Below are positions 1 to 9,266 of a stretch of 64,000 nucleotides of DNA, piece by piece. How positions within the stretch are numbered: the first letter of the stretch is position 1; each line of letters begins with the position of its first letter. A program made the position numbers and the translations under genes. Source of the stretch: Opitutus sp. (GTDB lineage Bacteria; Verrucomicrobiota; Verrucomicrobiia; Opitutales; Opitutaceae); the NCBI GenBank assembly GCA_024707325.1, contig JANPZY010000001.1:1240001-1304000 (forward strand). The letters are read 5' to 3'. Under the pieces are notes generated by a model that was not told where the DNA came from, did not search any database, and saw only the letters and a list, made by a program, of their open reading frames with translations.

Positions 1-118
1 AGAGGAGGAGGATGCGTTTCATGCGGGTTCGGTGCGTCCGACCTTAGGAGTGCAGGTTCCCTGCGCGAGTGAATCTTTTTGGTTTCGTGACCAGGGAAAA
101 CCGATTTCATCTGGCCCG

Positions 119-1378
119 ATGAGCGACGAGTCCACGCCTCCTCCTCCGCTGCGCTTGAAGCCGCGTCTGCGCACCGATGGCGCTGAGCCGTCTGCGACCG
201 CGGAGTCGTCGACTCCTTCCGATCAACCGCCGGCCAGCCCGGCGACTCAGGACGCGGCCGAGGCGCCGAAACTGCGGCTGAAGCCGAAGCTCGCGACCGA
301 GTCTGCGTCAGCGGAAACGACGGAAGCTCCCGCCGAGCCGGCCGCGACTCCGCCCGCCGTCGACGCACCCGCTCCCGTTCTCTTCAAAACCGTGCCGGAA
401 ACGCCTGCGACTTCGGTCGCACCTGCGGCGAAAACCGAGGAGGGGAAGTTCAAGCTGCGACCCAAGGCGCCGCTCCCGACCGAAATTCCGGCGGTGATTC
501 CGCCGCCTGCGCCGCCGACACCACCCGCGGCCATCGAGTTTATTCCTGCGATCGTGCCTGCCCCGACGGTGGTGCCGCCTCCGGCTCCCGATCCTGCGTC
601 GGTCATCGCACCTCCGCTTCCGTCTCCCGCGGCGCATCAACCGCCTCCGCCCGGCACCGGCACCAAAAAGTATCCGCCGCCCACCATGAAATCGGCGGGC
701 TCCGCGCCGGCTGGGAAAACACCGCCTCCAGCGAAGCCGGAGAAACCCGCCAGCCGCTCGCGTCTGCTTGCGATCGGCGGAGCGGGGGTGGTCCTGCTCG
801 CAGCGGCCGCTGGCGCTTACTTTTTCTTTCTAGCCGAGCCCGAAGCTCCGCCGCCACTTCCGCCGCGTCCGATCGCGAAACAACCCGCGGCTCCCGCCAG
901 CGCGGACGCGAAGCCCGCCACGGCTCCGGCGCAAACGCCCCGCGAACCCACCACCGTCCTCGGGCAAGCCGTGCAGCGCGCGCAACAAGTGGTCCAGGCC
1001 CGCTCCGGCAGCGATCAGGTGAACGCCGGTTCGCTCGACGACGATTTCTCGCCGCGGTCCGCACCGCGCGCGGTGCAAAAAACCGAGACGGTTGCCGTTG
1101 CCGCCACGACCGAACTTGCGCCCGGCGTCGTGGCGACGACCACCGTGGTCGACGCGACGCTCAACGCCAGCGAGCCTTTCCGTCAGTGGGTCGCGAGCGC
1201 GCGCATCTCCGGGGTGTTTCAAGGCACACCGGCGCGCGTGTTGATCAACAATCGCACGGTCAGCGTCGGTCAGTCGGTCAACGATGCCCTCGGCATCAAA
1301 CTCGACCGGGTGGACGTCGAGGAGAAGCGCATCATCTTCCGCGACGCCTCCGGCGCCGCGGTCGAACGCCGGTATTGA
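119..1378 (+). CDS. Ala/Pro-rich single-pass membrane protein of unknown function
   Basis: I do not recognise a characterised family. The first 215 residues are a low-complexity Ala/Pro/Lys/Arg tract, probably disordered, containing repeated LRLKPRL-like motifs. One transmembrane helix (around AIGGAGVVLLAAAAGAYFFF) follows, then another Ala/Pro linker, then a compact C-terminal domain of about 70 residues beginning FRQWVASARISG. This arrangement predicts a cytoplasmic disordered tail and an extracytoplasmic folded domain. The C-terminal part is loosely reminiscent of PilP/GspC-type secretion domains, but that is only an impression. The frame is open upstream to a GTG at 32. I chose the ATG at 119 because the MSDESTPPPP start fits the later composition. 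The gene converges on marC with a 16-bp gap. Confidence 0.7.
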   Translation: MSDESTPPPPLRLKPRLRTDGAEPSATAESSTPSDQPPASPATQDAAEAPKLRLKPKLATESASAETTEAPAEPAATPPAVDAPAPVLFKTVPETPATSVAPAAKTEEGKFKLRPKAPLPTEIPAVIPPPAPPTPPAAIEFIPAIVPAPTVVPPPAPDPASVIAPPLPSPAAHQPPPPGTGTKKYPPPTMKSAGSAPAGKTPPPAKPEKPASRSRLLAIGGAGVVLLAAAAGAYFFFLAEPEAPPPLPPRPIAKQPAAPASADAKPATAPAQTPREPTTVLGQAVQRAQQVVQARSGSDQVNAGSLDDDFSPRSAPRAVQKTETVAVAATTELAPGVVATTTVVDATLNASEPFRQWVASARISGVFQGTPARVLINNRTVSVGQSVNDALGIKLDRVDVEEKRIIFRDASGAAVERRY

Positions 1379-1394
1379 GATTTCCACTACGCGC

Positions 1395-2060
1395 TCACGA
1401 GCGCGCGGCGTCGCGGATGGCGTGAATCACCTCGGGATCGGTCAGGATCCCGAGCACGCCGTTGACGACGAACTGGATGCCGATGCAGAGGATGATGAAT
1501 CCCATCACCTTCGAGAGCGCGTTCATGCCGTTGACGCCGATCACGTCCACGATCCGCTCCGACAGGCGCAGCACCACATAGGTGATCGCCGCGACGATCA
1601 GGATGCCGAGGATGATCGCGCTGTAGTCGATCCAGTCTTTCGCCAGTGAGGTGAACCCCACCGTCACGGCGATCGAGCCGGGACCGCTCATCATCGGCAT
1701 CGCCAAAGGTGAAAACGACACGTCGCGTTTCGCGCGCGCAGCGTTCACGTCGTGATCTGCCGAGCGACCGGGCGCCACCAGCATCTGCGACCCGATGCCC
1801 GCCACGAGCAAACCGCCGGCGATGCGCAGGCCGGGAATCGAAAGCCCGAAAAACCCCATGATGAACGTCCCGCCGACGAGGAAACTTACCAGGATGGCGA
1901 CCATGTAGAAACACGCGCGGCGCAGCTGCGCCATGCGCTCTTCGCGCGTGTTGCCTTCGGTGATCGCGAGAAACGTCGGCGCGGACGCCAGCGGATTGAT
2001 GACGGGAAGCAGCGCGACGATCGTGCCGAGGATCAGCTGCCAGAAATTCGAAAAGCTCAT
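1395..2060 (-). CDS. MarC/YchE family integral membrane protein
   Basis: This 221-residue protein has six predicted transmembrane helices. It begins with FWQLILGTIVALLPVINPLA and carries the MarC-family signatures NPLASAPTFLAIT near the N-terminus and PLAMPMMSGPGSI near residue 120. Its length is normal for UPF0056/MarC proteins. The family function is not established: MarC was named for multiple antibiotic resistance, but that role was later withdrawn. An annotation as a multidrug transporter would be too strong. The gene lies 36 bp upstream of the dihydrouridine synthase end, so the two may be co-transcribed on the minus strand. Confidence 0.88.
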   Translation of the reverse strand: MSFSNFWQLILGTIVALLPVINPLASAPTFLAITEGNTREERMAQLRRACFYMVAILVSFLVGGTFIMGFFGLSIPGLRIAGGLLVAGIGSQMLVAPGRSADHDVNAARAKRDVSFSPLAMPMMSGPGSIAVTVGFTSLAKDWIDYSAIILGILIVAAITYVVLRLSERIVDVIGVNGMNALSKVMGFIILCIGIQFVVNGVLGILTDPEVIHAIRDAARS

Positions 2061-2096
2061 GGCGGAGTGAGGACGCGTTACGTTTCGGGCGCGCGT

Positions 2097-3208
2097 TTAC
2101 CAGACATCGACCGGTCCCTTCGGCACCGGGATCGCGTCGCGCTCGAGCGCATCGGCTTCGCCGGCGGGGCGCATGAACGACGCCACCATCGGCTCCTGCC
2201 GGAAGCGCGGCAGCAGCTCGCCATTTTCATCCACAAACTGTTTTCGCCACGCCACGTAGTCGGCGACCGCCGCCGCGTAGTCTGCGCGCGAGGTGATCGT
2301 GATGATCCGCTGCTTGAAGGGCTTCGAGGGACCAAACCGCTTCGCATACCACGGGGCGACCTTGCGAAACAGCCGCGCGCCGTGCTCCTCGCCATAAAAC
2401 TCCGCGTAGCGCTCGAAGTGCCGGCTCATCACGCGGATCCGCTCCTCGAACGTCGGCTCGGGCAACAACTCGCCCGTGCGCAGGTAGTGGTCCGTGCGCC
2501 GGAAAATCCACGGATCGTAAAACGCGCCGCGACCGATGCTCACGCCGGCGCAGCCCGTTTCGTCGAGCATGTGGCGCGCGGCCTCGGGTGTGGTCACGTC
2601 GCCGTTGCCGATCACGGGAATCGTTTTCACCGCTTCCACCACCGCGCGGATGCCGGCGAGATTCACGCGACCGCTGAAACCCTGCGCGCGCGTGCGACCG
2701 TGCACGAAGATCGCCGCGACGCCGGCCTGTTCGAGCACGCGCGCGAGATCGGGCGCGGTGAGGTTATCGTCGTCCCAGCCGAGCCGCATCTTGGCCGTCA
2801 CGGGGATGCGCACGGCCTCGATCATGCCGCGCACGAGGGCGGCGGTTTTTCGAGTTCGGTCATCATCGCCGAGCCGCCGCCGATCTTCACGACCTTCTTC
2901 ACGGGGCAGCCCATGTTGATGTCGACCGACTGGGCGCCCAGATCTTCGCAAATCCGTGCCGCATCGCGCATTTCCTCCGGCACGCTGCCGAATAACTGGA
3001 TCGCCATCGGCCGGTCCTCGGCGCACGAGGCGACGAGCTTTAGCGCAGTGGGATTGCGTTCGATCAGCGAGCGCGCGTTGACGAGGTCCGTCGTTACCCA
3101 GCCGAGTCCGCCCAACTCACGCAGCGTCAACCGAAACGGCAGGTTGGTGTATCCAGCCAGCGGAGACAGGAAGAGATTGGAAGACAACTGGGTCGGCCCG
3201 ATGCGCAT
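2097..3208 (-). CDS. tRNA-dihydrouridine synthase (DusB-like), interrupted by one frameshift
   Basis: Dus enzymes are FMN-dependent and reduce uridines in the tRNA D-loop with NADPH. The N-terminal part reads SPLAGYTNLPFR (flavin site), DINMGCPVKKVV (catalytic Cys in GCP) and GGGSAMMTELEK. The rest of the barrel lies in another frame: AALVRGMIEAVRIPVTAKM, HGRTRAQGFSG, PVIGNGDV and GVSIGRGAFYDPWIFR. The break is at a run of five A on the coding strand (2846-2850). Six A would restore ELEKTAALVRGM, so one base is missing. Both halves are well conserved, which suggests a sequencing error or a very recent mutation. I chose the ATG at 3208 (MRIGPTQL). The frame stays open to 3355 only because it runs through the 11-bp repeat array. 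Confidence 0.85.
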
Positions 3209-3397
3209 GCCGGATCGAGTCAATGCGCGGACCGGACCGAGGCAAATCCCGAACCGGGCCGGGACAAAATCCGCACCGGGTCGGGACCGAGTGCGTCCCG
3301 AGTCGCGCCAAGGTCCGGACAGGGTCGAGCCACGGTGCGGACACGGTCGCGACAAGGTGCGGCTCGAGTCGCGAAGAAGTGCGGATCAGGGCGCGAG
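3189..3397 (+). repeat. Array 1 of the 11-bp alternating tandem repeat
   Basis: From about 3189 to 3397 the sequence divides into nineteen consecutive 11-bp units with no phase slip. The clearest run is 3233-3397. Two unit types alternate: A, such as ACGGTGCGGAC (3332) and AAGGTCCGGAC (3310), and B, such as CGGGTCGGGAC (3277) and ACGGTCGCGAC (3343). The higher-order period is therefore 22 bp. The array lies between the divergent dus and kinase genes, and its first units overlap the dus start codon. It does not look like CRISPR, because the units are contiguous with no spacers. The function is unknown. Confidence 0.88.
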
Positions 3398-3605
3398 TAA
3401 GAGAGCTGTAACAAGATGGTCAAAACCACGGGCAATTTGCACCCGCGAGCGGACGTTGTGTCGTAGCTGACGCTGCCGCGAAAGTTATGGGAGCTTCGGC
3501 CCTCCACATCGCAGCGGACGACGCTCGTGCGTGCCACGGCGGTCGTTGTCCCGGGTTTTCCGCGGATCTGTCTGATTTCGACGTTAACCCGAACTTTTCC
3601 CTGCC

Positions 3606-5879
3606 ATGCGTGTGCTGCACCTTGAAGACTCTCCCGGCGATGCCGAGCTCGTGGCCGAACGGCTCAACGAGACGTGGCCGGATTGCGTGATCCGCTCGGC
3701 GCGGAATCGCGAACAATACGAGTCCGCGCTCGAGACTGCCGACTTCGATCTGATTTTGTCCGACTACACGATGGCCGGTTACGACGGCCTCTCGGCGCTG
3801 GAAGCGGCGCGGGTGCATTGCCCGGACAAGCCGTTTATTTTTCTCTCCGGCACGATCGGCGAGGAGCGCGCGATCGAGGCGCTGAAGCGCGGCGCGACGG
3901 ATTACGTGATCAAGGACCGGCCTTCGCGTCTCGTGCCGGCGATCCGCCAGGCGCTGGATCGCGCGGAGGAAGCGCAACGTCACCGCCGGACCGACGAAGC
4001 GCTGCGGCAGAATCGCGAGCGCTTCCGCCTGATCGCGGAGCACGTGGACGATTTCATCGTGTTGTTGGACACGTCGGGCCGCTGCCTTTACGCGAACCCC
4101 GCCTACGCCCGCGCGATGGGTCGCGAGGAACGCCGCGAGATGGCAGCCAACGATTTCTTCGCCGACGTGCACCCCGAGGATCGCCCTGTCGTGCAGGAGA
4201 TGTTTCGCGAGGTATTGAGCGGCGGCCGCACGACGCGCGCGGAGTTTCGTCTGCTGCGTGAGGATCGCTCGGTGCGCCACATCGAGGCGCAGGCCAATGT
4301 CGCACGCGAAGCGCATGGCGAATGGGTGCAGGTGGTCGTGGTCGGTCGCGATGCGACCGAGCGGCGCCGCACGGAGCAACGCGTGCGCGAACAAGCCGCG
4401 CTGCTCGACATGGCGCAGGACGCGATCGTGGTGCGCGATCTCGATAGTCGCGTGACGTATTTCAACCAGGGCGCCGCCAAGCTCTACCAACTCGAGCGCG
4501 AGAAGGAGCTGAACCGTCCGGTGAACGAACTGTGGACCGAGGATTCGCAGCGCGTGGATGTGGCGCGTCGCGCGACGATGTTCTACGGCGAGTGGATGGG
4601 CGAGATGCGCCAGCGCACGCGCGCGGGCAACGACGTCCTGCTGCAAAGTCGCTGGTCGCTCGTAAAGGATGAAGACGGCGCGCCCGCGGGCTTTCTCGTG
4701 ATCAACACCGACATCAGCGAGAAGAAGCGGCTCGAGTCGCAGCTCCTGCGCGTGCAGCGCGTGGAGAGCATCGGACTTCTCGCGGGCGGTGTGGCGCACG
4801 ATATCAACAACGTGCTCGTGCCGATCATGGTCTCGAGCGAGCTGCTCGAGTCGATGGTCACGGCGCCGGAAGGGAAGGCGTTTCTGTCGTCGATTCGCGC
4901 GAGCGCGCAGCACGGCGCGGCCCTCGTGCGGCAGTTGCTCGCGTTTGCGCGTGGCGCGGTGGGACAGCCGACCGAACTCGCGTGCCGTCCGCTGCTCAGC
5001 GATTTCGTGGGATTCCTCACGCAGACATTCCCGCGCAATGTGCGCTTCAGCCTTAACGTGGCCGACGATCCGTGGCCGGTGAAGGGCGACGCCACGCAGC
5101 TCAAGCAGGTGTTGATGAATCTCTGCCTCAACGCGCGAGACGCGATGCCCAACGGCGGCGCCATCGGCATCCGCGTGCGCAACGTGAACCTGAGCGAAGC
5201 CGAAGCGGAGTCGCTTCGTGACGTGAAGGCCGGACCGCACGTGGAGATTTCGGTGAGCGATACCGGTTCGGGCATGTCGCCCGAAGTGGTGAGCCGCATC
5301 TTCGATCCGTTTTTCACCACCAAGGAAGTCGGCAAGGGCACGGGCCTTGGTCTCGCCGCCGTGCGCGGCATCATCAAGGGCCACGACGGCGCGATCACGG
5401 TCGAGAGCGAGCCGGGCGAGGGCACGACGTTCCGCATTTTCCTGCCCGCTGCGCGCGTGCCCGAAGTCGCGGACCGCAAGAGCACCGCGGCGAATCTCGG
5501 CGACGGTCAGAGCATTCTCTTGATCGACGACGAGCCGAGCGTGCGCGACGTGCTCGCGGCGCTGCTCACGACGAGCGGTTATCGCGTGCTCAAGGCTGGC
5601 TCAGGCGACGAAGGCATTCGGAAATTCCACGCGCACCGGCCCGAAGTCGCGCTCATCATCACGGATATCATGATGTCGGGCACGGATGGCTTCGCGGTGA
5701 TTCGCGAAGTGCGTAAAGTCGATCAGTCGCTCCCGATCCTCGCGATGAGCGGCATGGCGAGTGCCGGTTGCTTCGACGATCGCGCGGAAGAACTGTCCGT
5801 CACGCTGCTCGCAAAACCGCTGACGCAGGCGATCCTGCTCGAGGCGGTGAAAAACGCGCTCGAGCCGAAACACGTCTGA
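3606..5879 (+). CDS. Hybrid sensor histidine kinase (REC-PAS-PAS-HisKA-HATPase-REC)
   Basis: This 757-residue soluble kinase has no membrane segment. Domains in order are: an N-terminal receiver (1-120, phospho-acceptor Asp53 in LILSDYTM), two PAS domains (about 140-255 and 265-380), a HisKA dimerisation domain with His398 in GGVAHDINN, an HATPase_c domain (N-box NLCLNARDAMP, G1 DTGSGM, G2 GKGTGLGL) and a C-terminal receiver with Asp687 in LIITDIMM. All phosphotransfer residues are present, so an intramolecular or multi-step relay is likely. It is a close paralogue in layout of the kinase at 60972-63728. The PAS domains suggest cytosolic sensing, but the ligand cannot be read from sequence. 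The gene faces a 208-bp leader free of genes beyond repeat array 1 and converges on the C-S lyase gene. Confidence 0.93.
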   Translation: MRVLHLEDSPGDAELVAERLNETWPDCVIRSARNREQYESALETADFDLILSDYTMAGYDGLSALEAARVHCPDKPFIFLSGTIGEERAIEALKRGATDYVIKDRPSRLVPAIRQALDRAEEAQRHRRTDEALRQNRERFRLIAEHVDDFIVLLDTSGRCLYANPAYARAMGREERREMAANDFFADVHPEDRPVVQEMFREVLSGGRTTRAEFRLLREDRSVRHIEAQANVAREAHGEWVQVVVVGRDATERRRTEQRVREQAALLDMAQDAIVVRDLDSRVTYFNQGAAKLYQLEREKELNRPVNELWTEDSQRVDVARRATMFYGEWMGEMRQRTRAGNDVLLQSRWSLVKDEDGAPAGFLVINTDISEKKRLESQLLRVQRVESIGLLAGGVAHDINNVLVPIMVSSELLESMVTAPEGKAFLSSIRASAQHGAALVRQLLAFARGAVGQPTELACRPLLSDFVGFLTQTFPRNVRFSLNVADDPWPVKGDATQLKQVLMNLCLNARDAMPNGGAIGIRVRNVNLSEAEAESLRDVKAGPHVEISVSDTGSGMSPEVVSRIFDPFFTTKEVGKGTGLGLAAVRGIIKGHDGAITVESEPGEGTTFRIFLPAARVPEVADRKSTAANLGDGQSILLIDDEPSVRDVLAALLTTSGYRVLKAGSGDEGIRKFHAHRPEVALIITDIMMSGTDGFAVIREVRKVDQSLPILAMSGMASAGCFDDRAEELSVTLLAKPLTQAILLEAVKNALEPKHV

Positions 5880-5883
5880 GTGC

Positions 5884-7050
5884 TCAACCGCGCGCCTGCT
5901 GCACCGCGGTTTTGATGCGTGCGAGTCCGCGCTCGAGCGTCGAGCGCGGGCAACCGAAGTTGATGCGCACGTGCGAGCCGGGCTTCGCACCGAAGAACGT
6001 GCCATCGCTCAGGCCGACGCCGTGCTTCTCGAAGTGCGCGATCGGATCGGCGAGTGAGAGCGCGGACACATCGAGCCACGCGAGATACGTGGCTTCGATG
6101 GGCGCGACGATTTTGACGCCGGGCAGTTCGCGCGCGACGAAATCGACGAGGTAGTCGCGATTGCCGCGCAGATACGCGAGGAGCTCCTGACGCCACGGTT
6201 CGCCGTCGCGATACGCAGCTTCGCACGCGGCGAAACCGAGACTCGTGACTTCGGCGACGATACCGGCCGTCGCGCGCACGAACTGCGCCCGCAACGTCGC
6301 ATCCGGGATGATCGCGAGCGATGTGCCGAGACCGGGAACGTTGTAGGTCTTGCTCGGCGCGAGCAGCGTGATCGACCGCGCGGCAATCTCGCTGCCGAGC
6401 GTGGCGGTCGGGATGTGCGACAGCGCGGGATCGAGAATGAGGTCGCAGTGAATCTCGTCGGAGCAGAGCACGAGATTGTGGCGCACGCAGAACGCCGCGA
6501 GGCGTTCGAGTTCGTCGCGGCGCCAGACCCGCGCGATCGGGTTGTGCGGATTGCAGAGGAAGAAGAGTCGCGTCTTCGGCGTGACGGCGGCCTCGAGCGC
6601 GTCCCAATCGATCTCCCAACGTGATTCGGCAGCGTTGAGCACGAACGGCACGCGCACGCTCACACGGCCGCTGTTGCGCGGCGCGGTCATGAACGGCGGA
6701 TACACGGGCGTGAGCGTGAGCACTTCCTCGCCGGGCTGCGCGAAGGCTTGCGCGGTGACATTGAGTCCAACGACGAGTCCCGGGAGCCACACGATCCACG
6801 CCGGATCGATACGCCAGCCGTGGCGCCGCTCGAGCATCTCGACGACGGCATCGGTGGTGGACTTCACCGGGCGCGCGTAGCCAAACACACCGTCGGCCAC
6901 GCGACGCTGCAGGGCTTCGACGATCGCGGGCGAGGATTTGAAATCCATGTCGGCCACCCACATCGGCAGGATGTCGCGGCCGGCGTATTTCTGCCACTTT
7001 TGCGAATCGGTGCCCTCGCGGACCGGAGGTGTGTCGAAGTCGAAACTCAT
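5884..7050 (-). CDS. PLP-dependent aminotransferase/cystathionine beta-lyase, MalY/PatB family
   Basis: This is a 388-residue fold-type I PLP enzyme. It starts MSFDFDTPPVREGT and shows the PatB/MalY hallmark LPMWVADMDF near residue 35. The cofactor motifs are FFLCNPHNP, SDEIHCDL (the Asp that contacts the PLP ring nitrogen) and APSKTYNVPGL (Schiff-base Lys in SKT). These enzymes cleave C-S bonds of cystathionine or cysteine conjugates to give pyruvate, ammonia and a thiol. Whether this one is biosynthetic or degradative cannot be told. The frame is open to 7245. I use the ATG at 7050 because the upstream extension is basic and unlike the family. Confidence 0.88.
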   Translation of the reverse strand: MSFDFDTPPVREGTDSQKWQKYAGRDILPMWVADMDFKSSPAIVEALQRRVADGVFGYARPVKSTTDAVVEMLERRHGWRIDPAWIVWLPGLVVGLNVTAQAFAQPGEEVLTLTPVYPPFMTAPRNSGRVSVRVPFVLNAAESRWEIDWDALEAAVTPKTRLFFLCNPHNPIARVWRRDELERLAAFCVRHNLVLCSDEIHCDLILDPALSHIPTATLGSEIAARSITLLAPSKTYNVPGLGTSLAIIPDATLRAQFVRATAGIVAEVTSLGFAACEAAYRDGEPWRQELLAYLRGNRDYLVDFVARELPGVKIVAPIEATYLAWLDVSALSLADPIAHFEKHGVGLSDGTFFGAKPGSHVRINFGCPRSTLERGLARIKTAVQQARG

Positions 7051-7308
7051 GCGAGCGGGCAACATGGAGACCGCACCTTTGCCGCCGCAACCCAAACTCC
7101 CGACATGCCCGCGCAGAACCGTGAAAATATTGCGCTTATGTGACGTCTCACGTCGGGACGAATTTTCCCGGCGGTAGTGGTGGGTAAGAGCTAAGTGACG
7201 GCAAAATAGCCGGTTAGCAGGTGGGTTGGTGGCGGCATTCGCCATGCAATTACACGGACAACAACCGCATCTGCGGATTCACCACAAAGCATCCACAGGA
7301 GAACCATT

Positions 7309-7758
7309 ATGAGAATCGTTCGTTATACCTATCCGACCTACCGTTCGTCCGTGCCCGCGCTCACGCGATTTTCGCGTTCCCCGTGGGCGGGCCTCGAGTC
7401 CGAGGTTGATCGTTTGTTCGAGGCTGCGCTGTCTGGTTTTGCGCCCGCTGCCGACTCGCACTTCGCGGTCGATCTCTACGAAGACAAGGACAACACCTAC
7501 GTCCGCGCCGAACTCCCCGGCGTCGACCGCGCCGACATCCAGGTCGAGATGGTCGAGGGCTACCTCACCATCAACGCCGCGCGCAAAGAAAAGCAGGGCG
7601 ACCGCGAAGAGAGCCAGTCGTTCAGCCGTTCGGTGAGCATTCCCGAAGAAGTGCAGGAGGATAAAGTCTCCGCGCTCTATGAAAACGGCGTGCTGACCGT
7701 CACGCTGCCCAAGCGCGAGGAAGCCAAGCCCCGCAAGATCACCGTCGCCGTCAACTAA
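7309..7758 (+). CDS. Hsp20/alpha-crystallin small heat-shock protein
   Basis: This 149-residue holdase chaperone has an alpha-crystallin domain spanning about residues 45-140, from HFAVDLYEDKDNTYVRAELPGV to the C-terminal beta strand GVLTVTLPK. The tail carries PRKITVAVN, which resembles the oligomerising I-x-I/V motif. The start is fixed by a strong ribosome-binding site AGGAG at 7297-7301, eight bases before the ATG. The next gene, 40 bp downstream, is a second Hsp20, and the pair shares one terminator, so they form an operon. The 258-bp upstream region shows no clear CIRCE inverted repeat, so control by HrcA is not supported. Confidence 0.94.
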   Translation: MRIVRYTYPTYRSSVPALTRFSRSPWAGLESEVDRLFEAALSGFAPAADSHFAVDLYEDKDNTYVRAELPGVDRADIQVEMVEGYLTINAARKEKQGDREESQSFSRSVSIPEEVQEDKVSALYENGVLTVTLPKREEAKPRKITVAVN

Positions 7759-7798
7759 GCCGCGCCGTTCGCAACCACCTCAACCAAGGAGAAACATC

Positions 7799-8209
7799 AT
7801 GAGCCTCTTTACTTCTCTCATCCCATCCTTCAGCCGCAGCCTGACGCGTCCGCAAGCGACCGACAGGACCGCGGTGGAAACCGGTCCCACTCAGCGTCCG
7901 CGCTATGAGGTCAGGGAAACCGACGACGCTTATGGCGTGACGGTTTATCTGCCCGGCGTGACCAAGGACGGTCTGGAACTCACCGCGGACTCCAGCGAAG
8001 TGCGCATTCTTGGCCGTCGTGCCTGGAAGCAGCCGGAAGGCTGGACCGCGCTTTATCGCGAGTCGGCGGACATCCCGTATCAGCTCGTCCTCGAGCACGA
8101 CAACGCGATCGATCCGGACAAAATCGCGGCCGAACTCCGCGACGGCGTCCTGCGCGTCTCGCTGCCGAAGGCCGAGGCGACTAAACCGCGCAAGATTGCG
8201 GTGGCGTAA
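7799..8209 (+). CDS. Hsp20/alpha-crystallin small heat-shock protein, second copy
   Basis: This 136-residue protein is divergent from the preceding Hsp20. Its alpha-crystallin domain runs from about residue 34 (RYEVRETDDAYGVTVYLPGV) to GVLRVSLPKAEA and ends PRKIAVA. A strong AAGGAG site lies about nine bases before the ATG. The N-terminal arm is short and Ser/Thr-rich. Paired Hsp20 genes often form hetero-oligomers or specialise in different clients. That is family knowledge and cannot be shown here. Transcription ends at the hairpin at 8243-8272. Confidence 0.93.
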   Translation: MSLFTSLIPSFSRSLTRPQATDRTAVETGPTQRPRYEVRETDDAYGVTVYLPGVTKDGLELTADSSEVRILGRRAWKQPEGWTALYRESADIPYQLVLEHDNAIDPDKIAAELRDGVLRVSLPKAEATKPRKIAVA

Positions 8210-8242
8210 CCACTCTCTGAATACAGAGCTGGTAAACAACGA

Positions 8243-8272
8243 GGCTGGGGCGTGAATGCCCCGGCCTTTTTT
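8243..8272 (+). terminator. Rho-independent terminator after the Hsp20 pair
   Basis: The inverted arms GGCTGGGGC and GCCCCGGCC enclose a six-base loop (GTGAAT) and are followed by six T. One G-T wobble is present in the stem. It lies 33 bp after the second Hsp20 stop and before the convergent DoxX-like gene. Confidence 0.9.
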
Positions 8273-8306
8273 ATTCTGATCGGAAGTTACGCCGCGCTTT
8301 CGCCGT

Positions 8307-8723
8307 TCACGCCGCTACGCGGGCGGTGAGCATCGGGCGGAAGGCTGCGCGATAAACCCAGGCCAGGTAGATTTCGAGCGCGGCGAAGACGAGCGCCGGG
8401 ACGAGACCGGTGTTTTCGAGGAAGAGATGGAACGCCACGCTGTTCACCACGAACGGCGCGAAGAGCGCGAGCGCCAGCGGCACGAAGCGATTCGTGATCA
8501 GCAGCACGCCGACGATCAAGTGCGTCGCTCCGATCAGCTGCATCATGTAACCGCTTTCGACAAGCGCGACGGAGAAGGCCATCGCGCGCTCCGGGAGCGG
8601 CGTCTCGGGCTGCGGGATGAAATTGAGAAATCCGTTCAGGCCGAAAACGAGGAGCGGCAGACCGAGCACCCAGCGCGCGATGGTGGGAAAGAAACGGGTG
8701 AAGGAGCGGGGAGTTGAGTTCAT
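8307..8723 (-). CDS. DoxX-like small membrane protein
   Basis: This 138-residue protein has four predicted transmembrane helices: WVLGLPLLVFGLNGFLNF, YMMQLIGATHLIVGVLLI, LALALFAPFVVNSVAFHL and LVPALVFAALEIYLAWVY. Size and topology fit the DoxX/DoxD-like superfamily, which is linked to redox and quinone-associated membrane functions but has no single known reaction. I chose the ATG at 8723 (MNSTPRSF). An in-frame upstream Met at 8777 would add an unlikely polar extension overlapping the promoter of the divergent gene. Confidence 0.75.
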   Translation of the reverse strand: MNSTPRSFTRFFPTIARWVLGLPLLVFGLNGFLNFIPQPETPLPERAMAFSVALVESGYMMQLIGATHLIVGVLLITNRFVPLALALFAPFVVNSVAFHLFLENTGLVPALVFAALEIYLAWVYRAAFRPMLTARVAA

Positions 8724-8806
8724 GGAAGGCGATGTGTTTTCGTTATGTCCACGAACGATAGGCGGAAATTCGGACACTGTCCGTGAAAACTCCGTCGACG
8801 TGTGTC

Positions 8807-9253
8807 ATGTCCGCTCCACTCCCAGTCTCCGTGACCGCCGGTCCCGTCCTGCTTTTCGACGGCGAGTGCGGGCTGTGCAACCGGATCGTCCGCGGATTGC
8901 TCCGGCTCGATCGCCGCGGGCGCTTGTCCTACGCACCGCTGCAGAGCGCGCCGGCGCAATTGTTTCTTCGCCAGCACGGTTTGCCCTGCGAGGAGTTTGA
9001 GTCGCTCGTCTTCGTGCCCGACTGGGCGCACCGCGAACGCAGCGATTTCCTCCAGCGCACCGATGGCGCGATCGCCGCGCTGCGCGTGTGTGGCGGAGTG
9101 GGGCGGGTGCTCGCGGCGATTTTGTCGATCGTTCCGCGTGTTGTGCGCGATGCCGGTTATCGGCTGATCGGACGCTGGCGTTACCGGTTGTTCGGCCCTT
9201 GGCGTCCGCGGCCGCTGCGTCGTGCGGAGTGGGCGCAGCGTTTTCTCGCGTGA
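8807..9253 (+). CDS. DCC family thiol-disulfide oxidoreductase (DUF393)
   Basis: This 148-residue protein carries the defining DxxCxxC motif in LLFDGECGLCN at residues 17-27. It is followed by the family pattern of a charged helix (RIVRGLLRLDRRGRL) and YAPLQSAPAQLFLRQHG. DUF393 proteins are predicted thioredoxin-fold oxidoreductases, and their substrates are not established. I use the ATG at 8807. A GTG at 8783 would add eight residues. It is transcribed divergently from the DoxX-like gene, with 83 bp between starts. Confidence 0.88.
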   Translation: MSAPLPVSVTAGPVLLFDGECGLCNRIVRGLLRLDRRGRLSYAPLQSAPAQLFLRQHGLPCEEFESLVFVPDWAHRERSDFLQRTDGAIAALRVCGGVGRVLAAILSIVPRVVRDAGYRLIGRWRYRLFGPWRPRPLRRAEWAQRFLA

Positions 9254-9266
9254 CGATGCGCGCGGC

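Noticed and set aside
1385..1410. Terminator between the first gene and marC
   Set aside because: CGCGCT-CACG-AGCGCG can pair, but it lacks a T-tract on either strand and overlaps the marC stop.
3189..3397. CRISPR array
   Set aside because: Units are 11 bp, contiguous and without unique spacers, and no cas gene is near.
7051..7308. CIRCE element controlling the Hsp20 genes
   Set aside because: No TTAGCACTC inverted repeat was found in the leader.
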